From: Actinomycetota bacterium
GTDB taxonomy: Bacteria > Actinomycetota > Actinomycetes > Streptosporangiales > Streptosporangiaceae
Assembly (NCBI GenBank): GCA_027313705.1
Contig: DAHVDE010000041.1
Coordinates: 143,473 to 207,472 of the forward strand
Direction of reading: 5' to 3'
DNA length: 64,000 nucleotides
This document shows positions 59,104-64,000 of this stretch, piece by piece. The notes beneath the pieces were generated by a model. That model saw nothing but the letters and a program-made list of their open reading frames with translations, had not been told where the DNA came from and ran no database searches. The stretch's first letter is position 1. Every line of letters begins with the position of its first letter. A program made the position numbers and the translations under genes.

Positions 59104-59876
59104 CCGAACAGGTCAGGTTCTTTCGCGGTGATGTAGTCCCAGAGCGGCCTGAACTGGAACTGCCCGGCCAGCGGATACCCGATCTGGCCGCGGACCAGCA
59201 ACGCGGTGTCGTGATCGATGTGCCTGGGCACTCCGGCCGCCATGGCCAGCAGCTGCGCCTGGCACGATCTTTCCATCGTGACGAACCACCAGGCGGCCTC
59301 GGCGACGGAACCGCCCACGGTCAGCAGCCCGTGATTGGCCAGGATCACGGCCTTCTGGTCCCCGAGAGCGGCGGCGATCCGCTTGCCTTCTTCCAGATCA
59401 CTGACCACGCCGCGGTAGTCGTCGTACCTGCCGTGGTCCAGATAGAACGCGCAGGCGTCCTGGGTAATGGGGTCGAGCTTGACGTTGAGGCTGGACAGCG
59501 CCTTGCCGTGGACAGAATGGGCGTGCGCCGCCGCGACCACGTCTGGCCTGGCCAGGTGCACCTGCGAGTGAATGCAGAACGCGGCCTTGTTGACCGGCTG
59601 GCTGCCTTCGACGACGGTGCCCTCGTGATCGACGCAGATCAGGTCGGAGACCTTGATCTGACGGAAGTTCATGCCGAACGGGTTGACCCAGAACCGGTCG
59701 GCATGCTCGGGATCGCGCGCGGTGATGTGCCCGGCGACGCCCTCGGAGAAGCCGAAACTGCCGAAGACTCGGAAGGCCGCCGCGAGTTCCTGCTTACGAT
59801 GCAGCCGCTCCCGCTCGATCGCCGGATCCGCCTGAGCGTCGGCGTCCCTCGCCTCGACCTCGTCCACTGCCGTCAT
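59100..59876 (-). CDS. Class II aldolase/adducin-family protein
   Basis: The 258-aa protein has the class II aldolase fold: LAAAFRVFGSFGFSEGVAGH, ITARDPEHADRFWVNPFG, the metal-binding HAHSVHGKALSS (two His) and KAVILANHGLLTVGGSVAEA with the third His. Members cleave or decarboxylate sugar phosphates, or act as hydratases. ATG 59876 is preferred, with GAGGAG about 6 nt upstream, over ATG 59924. The substrate is unknown. Confidence 0.9.
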   Translation of the reverse strand: MTAVDEVEARDADAQADPAIERERLHRKQELAAAFRVFGSFGFSEGVAGHITARDPEHADRFWVNPFGMNFRQIKVSDLICVDHEGTVVEGSQPVNKAAFCIHSQVHLARPDVVAAAHAHSVHGKALSSLNVKLDPITQDACAFYLDHGRYDDYRGVVSDLEEGKRIAAALGDQKAVILANHGLLTVGGSVAEAAWWFVTMERSCQAQLLAMAAGVPRHIDHDTALLVRGQIGYPLAGQFQFRPLWDYITAKEPDLFG

Positions 59877-60108
59877 CGCGCTCTCCTCACGCAGTCCTGC
59901 CAGGGCTTGGTCACCGGCAATCACCCATTTTGCCGCAAATAATCAGCCGGGTAACCGCACATTCTACGACGCCCCGCAGCGCCCGGTTAGTAAGGCAGCT
60001 GCCGGAGCCGGGATGGCCGGCGGCCTGACGTTAATCCGTGCAAGGTCAAGGACGAGCCATGACCTGGTACGAGTTGCCTGCATACCAGACCTCAGACGCC
60101 GCAGCAGG

Positions 60109-60531
60109 CTAGGGCCGCTTTTCCTGCCAGCGTTCCGGTGCGGCTAGCTTGCCGAAACCGAATTGCCGGTAAAGCGTGCGCTCCGGCGCGGTACTGAGCA
60201 CCTGCCTGGTCGCGGCGATGTCGGGATGGCTGGTCGCGACGTCGATAAGAAAACTGCCCAGCCCGCGGCCGCGATGGGCGGTGTCGACGAAGACGTCGCA
60301 GAGCCAGGAGAAGGTCGCCCGGTCGGTCACCCAGCGGGCGAATCCCGCCTGGCTGTCGTCGGCCGCGTAGAGGCCGATGACCAGCGAGTTCTCGATTGCC
60401 CGCACCATCACGTCGTAGGGACGGCCGCGCGCCCAGTAGCTTTCGCCGCTGATCCAGCCGTGCACCAGGTCCACGTCGATCAGCGCCGGATCATCGCTCG
60501 CCCAGTAACCGTCATGCCCGGCCTGCCGCAT
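60109..60531 (-). CDS. GNAT-family N-acetyltransferase
   Basis: The 140-aa protein is a compact GNAT: LVIGLYAADDSQAGFARWVT, FSWLCDVFVDTAHRGRGLGS (motif A with the CoA pyrophosphate loop RGRGLG), FLIDVATSHPDI and LYRQFGFGKL. The start is ATG 60531, with GGAGG about 11 nt upstream; ATG 60573 would run toward the divergent polX gene. The acceptor substrate is unknown. Confidence 0.88.
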   Translation of the reverse strand: MRQAGHDGYWASDDPALIDVDLVHGWISGESYWARGRPYDVMVRAIENSLVIGLYAADDSQAGFARWVTDRATFSWLCDVFVDTAHRGRGLGSFLIDVATSHPDIAATRQVLSTAPERTLYRQFGFGKLAAPERWQEKRP

Positions 60532-60581
60532 TGCCCCCGACCTCCGTGATCTCGAACCCCATTCGCGAGACAATCAGGATC

Positions 60582-62333
60582 ATGCCAAGAGGGAACGAGG
60601 AAATTGCCGGTTTGCTGCAAGAGTACGCCGAATTGTTGCAGATCACCGGTGGTGATCCCTTCCGCACCCGCAACTACGAGAAGGCGGCGAAGTCCATCTC
60701 CGGTTTCAGCGGCGACGCGGGCCAGCTCGACGAGGCCGGGCTGCAGAAGATAGTCGGCGTCGGCAAGTCCATCGCCGCCAAGATCGTCGAATGCCAGCTT
60801 TCCGGCGTGTTCACCCAGCTCAGCGAGCTTCGGGCCAAGGTGCCTGAAGGCGTGCGGGCGATGACCAGGATCCCGGCACTCGGCCCGAAGCACGCCTTCC
60901 AGCTCTACACAGAGCTCGGCATCAGCTCGGTCGACGAGTTGTCAGACGCGATAGCGGAAGGCAGGCTGCGTGATCTCAAGGGGTTCGGCGCCAGGAGCGA
61001 GGAAAAGATCTCCCGCGGCATCGAGCTCGTGCGCGGCCTCGACCAGCGGACGCCGATCAACGTGGCCGCCGAGATCGCCGATCGCATCGTCGCGGTCATA
61101 AGCGCGGTCGATGGCTGCGAACGGTGCCAGTACGCCGGCTCGCTCCGGCGTTTCATGGAGACGATCGGCGACGTGGACATCCTGGCCGCCGCCGCTGACT
61201 CGGCCCCCTTGATGGCCGCCCTGCTCGCCATGCCGCAGGTACAGTCGGTGATCGCCAGCGGCGATACGAAGACCTCGGTGCGCATCAGTACCGAGCAGGC
61301 CGGCCAGCCCGGCTCCATCCAGGTCGACCTGCGAGTCGTTCCCGCCGACTGCTGGGGTGCGGCGCTCCAGTACTTCACCGGCTCGCAGGCGCACAACATC
61401 GCCGTCCGCGAAATCGCGGTGCGCAAGAAGCTGAAGCTGTCCGAGTACGGCCTGTTCGAGGCGGAAAGCGGCGACCTGATCACCAGCGCCACCGAGGAGG
61501 AGATCTACGCCAGGCTTGGCCTGGACTTCGTCCCCGCGCCCATGCGCGAGGACCGGGGCGAAGTGCAGGCCGCAGCGCGGCACGAGATCCCGGCCCTGGT
61601 CAGTCTCGCCGAGATCCTGGGCGACCTGCACTCGCACACCACGCTGACCGACGGCGTGGCTTCACTGGAGGAAATGGTCAGCGCCGCACGGGCTAAGGGC
61701 TACGCCTATTTCGCGGTCACCGATCACGCGCCGAACCTGTTCATGCAACGCATGACCATCGAGAAAATGCTTGCCCAGCGCGAGCAACTGCACAAGCTCG
61801 AGTCCGGGCAAGCCGGGAACGGCGCGACTCCGATGATCTTGCTGCACGGCACCGAACTCAACATCGCCCCTGATGGCAGCGTGGACTGGCCGGAGGACGT
61901 CCTGGCCGGCTTCGACCTGTGCATCGCCTCAGTCCATTCGCACTTCGACCAGTCCAGGGCCGAGATGACCAGGCGTTTTCGCTTTGCCTGCGAGAACCCT
62001 CAGGTCAACATCATCGGCCACCCGACCGCCCGCCGGATTGGCAAGCGGGCCGGGGTAGACGTGGACTTCGCCGAACTGTTCCGCGCCTGCGCGGAAACCG
62101 GCACCGCGCTGGAGATCAACTCCCAGCCGCAGCGCCTTGACCTGCCTTCTGACCATCTGCGAGCTGCCAGGGACGCCGGCGTGAAGTTCGCGATCAGCAC
62201 GGACTCGCACGCCGTCGGCGCCCTTGACCTGCTCAGGTACGGCGTGGGCACCGCCCAGCGGGGCTGGCTGACCCCAGATGACATCATCAACGCCTGGCCG
62301 CTCGAACGCCTCCGCGAGTTCCTCGCCGCCTGA
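60582..62333 (+). CDS. polX: Family X DNA polymerase with PHP domain
   Basis: The 583-aa protein has an N-terminal pol-beta-like helical part with helix-hairpin-helix motifs (LLQITGGDPFRTRNYEKAAK, KIVGVGKSIAAKIVE), the nucleotidyltransferase site GSLRRFMETIGDVDILAA and a C-terminal PHP domain (LGDLHSHTTLTDGVASLEEM, YFAVTDHAPN, SVHSHFD, IIGHPTARRIG, STDSHAVGALDL) with 3'-5' exonuclease or phosphatase function. It acts in base-excision and gap-filling repair. The start is ATG 60582. It is divergent from the GNAT gene and convergent with hemQ. Confidence 0.95.
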   Translation: MPRGNEEIAGLLQEYAELLQITGGDPFRTRNYEKAAKSISGFSGDAGQLDEAGLQKIVGVGKSIAAKIVECQLSGVFTQLSELRAKVPEGVRAMTRIPALGPKHAFQLYTELGISSVDELSDAIAEGRLRDLKGFGARSEEKISRGIELVRGLDQRTPINVAAEIADRIVAVISAVDGCERCQYAGSLRRFMETIGDVDILAAAADSAPLMAALLAMPQVQSVIASGDTKTSVRISTEQAGQPGSIQVDLRVVPADCWGAALQYFTGSQAHNIAVREIAVRKKLKLSEYGLFEAESGDLITSATEEEIYARLGLDFVPAPMREDRGEVQAAARHEIPALVSLAEILGDLHSHTTLTDGVASLEEMVSAARAKGYAYFAVTDHAPNLFMQRMTIEKMLAQREQLHKLESGQAGNGATPMILLHGTELNIAPDGSVDWPEDVLAGFDLCIASVHSHFDQSRAEMTRRFRFACENPQVNIIGHPTARRIGKRAGVDVDFAELFRACAETGTALEINSQPQRLDLPSDHLRAARDAGVKFAISTDSHAVGALDLLRYGVGTAQRGWLTPDDIINAWPLERLREFLAA

Positions 62334-62369
62334 CCAGAACCCGACGTTGTGACGGGGCAGGTGCCCTGA

Positions 62370-62394
62370 TCCCCACGTTGCGGCATCGTGGGGA
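62370..62394. terminator. Hairpin between convergent polX and hemQ
   Basis: TCCCCACG (62370-62377) and CGTGGGGA (62387-62394) form a perfect 8-bp stem with a 9-nt loop; it can serve both strands. Confidence 0.6.
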
Positions 62395-62432
62395 CCGGGG
62401 CGGACCTGGCAGTGCTGAGTCGGCCGGCAGGC

Positions 62433-63155
62433 TCACGCCAGGCTGGCGACCAGTTCGCTGATCGGCTTGCGCCTGCCGGTGTAGAAAGGGATCTCCACGC
62501 GGGTGTGCCGCCGGGCCGAGGCACCGCGCAGGTGCCGCATCAGGTCGACGATGCGGTGCAGTTCGTCGGCCTCGAACGCGAGCATCCACTCGTAGTCGTT
62601 GAGCGCGAAGCAGGCCACGGTGTTAGCGCGGACGTCAGGGTACTCACGGGCCATCTGGCCGTGCTCGGCCAGCATGGCGCGGCGCTCGCCGTCTTCGAGC
62701 AGGTACCACTCGTAGGAGCGGACGAACGGGTAGACGCAGACGTAGTCCTTCGGCGCCTCGCCAGCGAGGAAGGCGGGGACGTGGCTCTTGTTGAACTCGG
62801 CCGGGCGGTGCAGCGCCATCACCGACCAGACCGGCTCGCAGGCACGGCCAAGCCTGGTGCGCCTGAATCTCGCGTACATTTCCTGCAGGTCATCGGAGTT
62901 TGGCGCGATCCACCAGAACATCAGGTCGGCGTCGGCACGCAATCCCTGGACGTCATAGCTGCCCCTGGTTTCCACGTCCTTGCGCGCCGCCTGCTCGAAC
63001 AGGTCGGCCACCTCCGCGGCCAGCGCCTCGCGGCCGGCCAGGTCCACGGCGTTGCGGTCGGCTACCCGGAATACCGACCACATCGTGTAGCGGATCAACT
63101 GATTCAGGTCACGCGCCTTCGGGCGCGGGTTCGTGTCGTCCTGCTGTCCTGACAT
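62433..63155 (-). CDS. hemQ: Coproheme decarboxylase (HemQ/ChdC)
   Basis: The 240-aa protein is the chlorite-dismutase-fold enzyme that turns coproheme into haem b in the coproporphyrin-dependent pathway of Gram-positive bacteria. It shows the N-terminal [49 protein letters not shown] with the catalytic Tyr, and [15 protein letters not shown] with the proximal haem His. The start is ATG 63155, 5 bp after the hemY stop, so the two form an operon. Confidence 0.95.
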   Translation of the reverse strand: MSGQQDDTNPRPKARDLNQLIRYTMWSVFRVADRNAVDLAGREALAAEVADLFEQAARKDVETRGSYDVQGLRADADLMFWWIAPNSDDLQEMYARFRRTRLGRACEPVWSVMALHRPAEFNKSHVPAFLAGEAPKDYVCVYPFVRSYEWYLLEDGERRAMLAEHGQMAREYPDVRANTVACFALNDYEWMLAFEADELHRIVDLMRHLRGASARRHTRVEIPFYTGRRKPISELVASLA

Positions 63156-63160
63156 GGTTC

Positions 63161-64000
63161 CTATTCTCCGCTATCGCGTCTGGCTTCCAGGAAGCCGGCC
63201 ACCTGATCGGCGGCGAGGCGCGCCGATGCGATGCAGGCGGGCACCCCGATTCCATCGTAGGCGGCGCCGCAGACTGCCAGGCTGCCCGTTCCTGCGGCCC
63301 AGCCGCGGATGCGGCTGACCCGGTCTAGGTGCCCGACCGTGTACTGCGGCAGCCCGCCGCCCCAGCGGGTGACGCGGCTGTCGGCTGGCACGCCCTTGAC
63401 GCCGGTCGCGGCGGCGAGGTCGGTGGCGGCGAGCCGCGCGAGGTCGGCGTCGTCGCGCTGAAGTACCGTCTCCTCACCGATCCGGCCAAGCGAGCAGCGG
63501 ATGAAGTGCAACTCGCGGTTGCGTCCGGCCAGCAGGTGCGGCCACTTGACCGTGCTGAAGGTCACCGCCTTGACGGGCCGGCCGTCAACCGCGGGCACCA
63601 GGTAACCCGAGCCGGCGAGCGGCTCAGGAAAGGCGCTGGCCTGGTATGCCAGGGTGACGATCGCCATGCTGGCGTAGCTGATGCCGCCGAGCGCGGTAGC
63701 CGCGGCGGACGCGCCGGGGACGGACGCGAGCAGGCGCTGCGCGGGCCGGGCCGGGAGCGCGATGATCACCGCGTCCGCGTCCACCTGCTCGGGTTCAGCT
63801 GCCGAGCCCATGGTCAGCCGCCAGCCGCTGGCGGCGGGGGTGAGCTCGCGCACCATCGCCGAGGTGCGCACCTCCGCGCCCGACGCCTTCGCCAGGTAGG
63901 CGGGAAGCGTCCCCAGGCCGCCGGCGAGGCTGGTGAACACGGATCCGCCGGCCCGGGTACCCGGTGCGGTCGCCGGGGGCGCCCCGGCGGGCGGGGATGC
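63161..64000 (-). CDS. hemY: Coproporphyrinogen III oxidase / protoporphyrinogen oxidase, C-terminal part
   Basis: The 3' 280 codons of an FAD-dependent HemY/CgoX are present; the frame is open to the right edge and the N-terminal FAD motif lies outside. Visible marks are [81 protein letters not shown] and [20 protein letters not shown] (C-terminal FAD-binding segment). It precedes hemQ on the same strand, the usual order in actinobacteria, and catalyses the preceding oxidation step of that pathway. Confidence 0.93.
   Translation of the reverse strand, partial: ASPPAGAPPATAPGTRAGGSVFTSLAGGLGTLPAYLAKASGAEVRTSAMVRELTPAASGWRLTMGSAAEPEQVDADAVIIALPARPAQRLLASVPGASAAATALGGISYASMAIVTLAYQASAFPEPLAGSGYLVPAVDGRPVKAVTFSTVKWPHLLAGRNRELHFIRCSLGRIGEETVLQRDDADLARLAATDLAAATGVKGVPADSRVTRWGGGLPQYTVGHLDRVSRIRGWAAGTGSLAVCGAAYDGIGVPACIASARLAADQVAGFLEARRDSGE

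Noticed and set aside
1..64000. CRISPR array, tRNA, rRNA, riboswitch, prophage or biosynthetic gene cluster
   Set aside because: No regularly spaced repeats, tRNA cloverleaf, known riboswitch core, phage structural genes or PKS/NRPS/lanthipeptide genes were seen; the TylF-like methyltransferase alone is not evidence for a macrolide cluster.

Overview
The window is high-GC DNA from an actinomycete. The signs are mycothiol-dependent maleylpyruvate-isomerase-like proteins, two F420-type luciferase-like oxidoreductases, a WhiB relic, a SigB/SigF-family sigma factor, ANTAR and SpoIIE-type signalling proteins, a coproporphyrin-dependent haem pair (hemY-hemQ), and many genes whose -10 box lies 6-8 nt before the start codon (leaderless style). 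It looks chromosomal, and I cannot name the genus. No tRNA, rRNA or CRISPR array was seen.

Layout. 1-7.7 kb holds small metabolic genes: an RbsD/FucU mutarotase, an esterase, an EthD protein, an LLM oxidoreductase with a KstR-like operator inside its promoter, a hotdog thioesterase, an SDR, and a CGNR regulator divergent from an EamA exporter. 7.7-9.3 kb is a two-domain LigD (phosphoesterase plus polymerase, no ligase). 9.4-20.7 kb is a stress-signalling block: a wrecked whiB, a sigma factor, a SpoIIE phosphatase, a GAF-ANTAR protein, a HAMP-array hybrid kinase, an ANTAR-GAF-PAS-PP2C protein, a STAS antagonist and a MEDS-HATPase. These are the usual parts of a partner-switching circuit. 20.8-22.9 kb has a GT4 glycosyltransferase and an orphan, degenerate response regulator.

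23.2-33.1 kb is an accessory island. A chain of overlapping genes on the minus strand runs from a SAV2177-type methyltransferase through an unknown protein, two HTH proteins and a HATPase. It continues into a four-gene module: MazG-type NTP pyrophosphohydrolase, unknown 156-aa protein, TylF/MycF-like methyltransferase, and a protein with the helical domain of phage 5-hydroxymethyluracil DNA kinases. I infer a nucleotide or DNA hypermodification function for this module; it is the best candidate here for an undescribed system. Divergently there are two HTH genes that arose by tandem duplication (the second with TPR-like helices) and a SLOG-fold protein. The island ends in an ABC ATPase gene cut off at its Walker A lysine. 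Next to it is a dead IS1549-like (IS1634 family) element with an 88-bp target duplication, inserted in the promoter between that ABC gene and a two-component system.

35.1-41.9 kb carries the two-component system, an HbhA-like helical protein with a perfect 16-bp palindrome at its promoter, an XRE regulator, a CbiX-like protein, a mycothiol-type enzyme and an acyl-CoA ligase. 42-46.8 kb is a complete branched-chain-amino-acid-type ABC importer. 46.8-47.7 kb is decayed and contains a pentanucleotide repeat at a frameshift. 47.7-53.7 kb holds a Gfo/Idh oxidoreductase divergent from a DapA-family aldolase, a sirtuin, a D-amino-acid oxidase, another mycothiol-type protein and a second LLM oxidoreductase. 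53.9-55.8 kb encodes a large Cys-rich secreted protein of unknown function. 55.9-64 kb holds valS (with a +1 frameshift before its HIGH motif), msrB, a class II aldolase, a GNAT acetyltransferase, polX, hemQ and the 3' part of hemY. Convergent genes are often separated by GC-rich hairpins.
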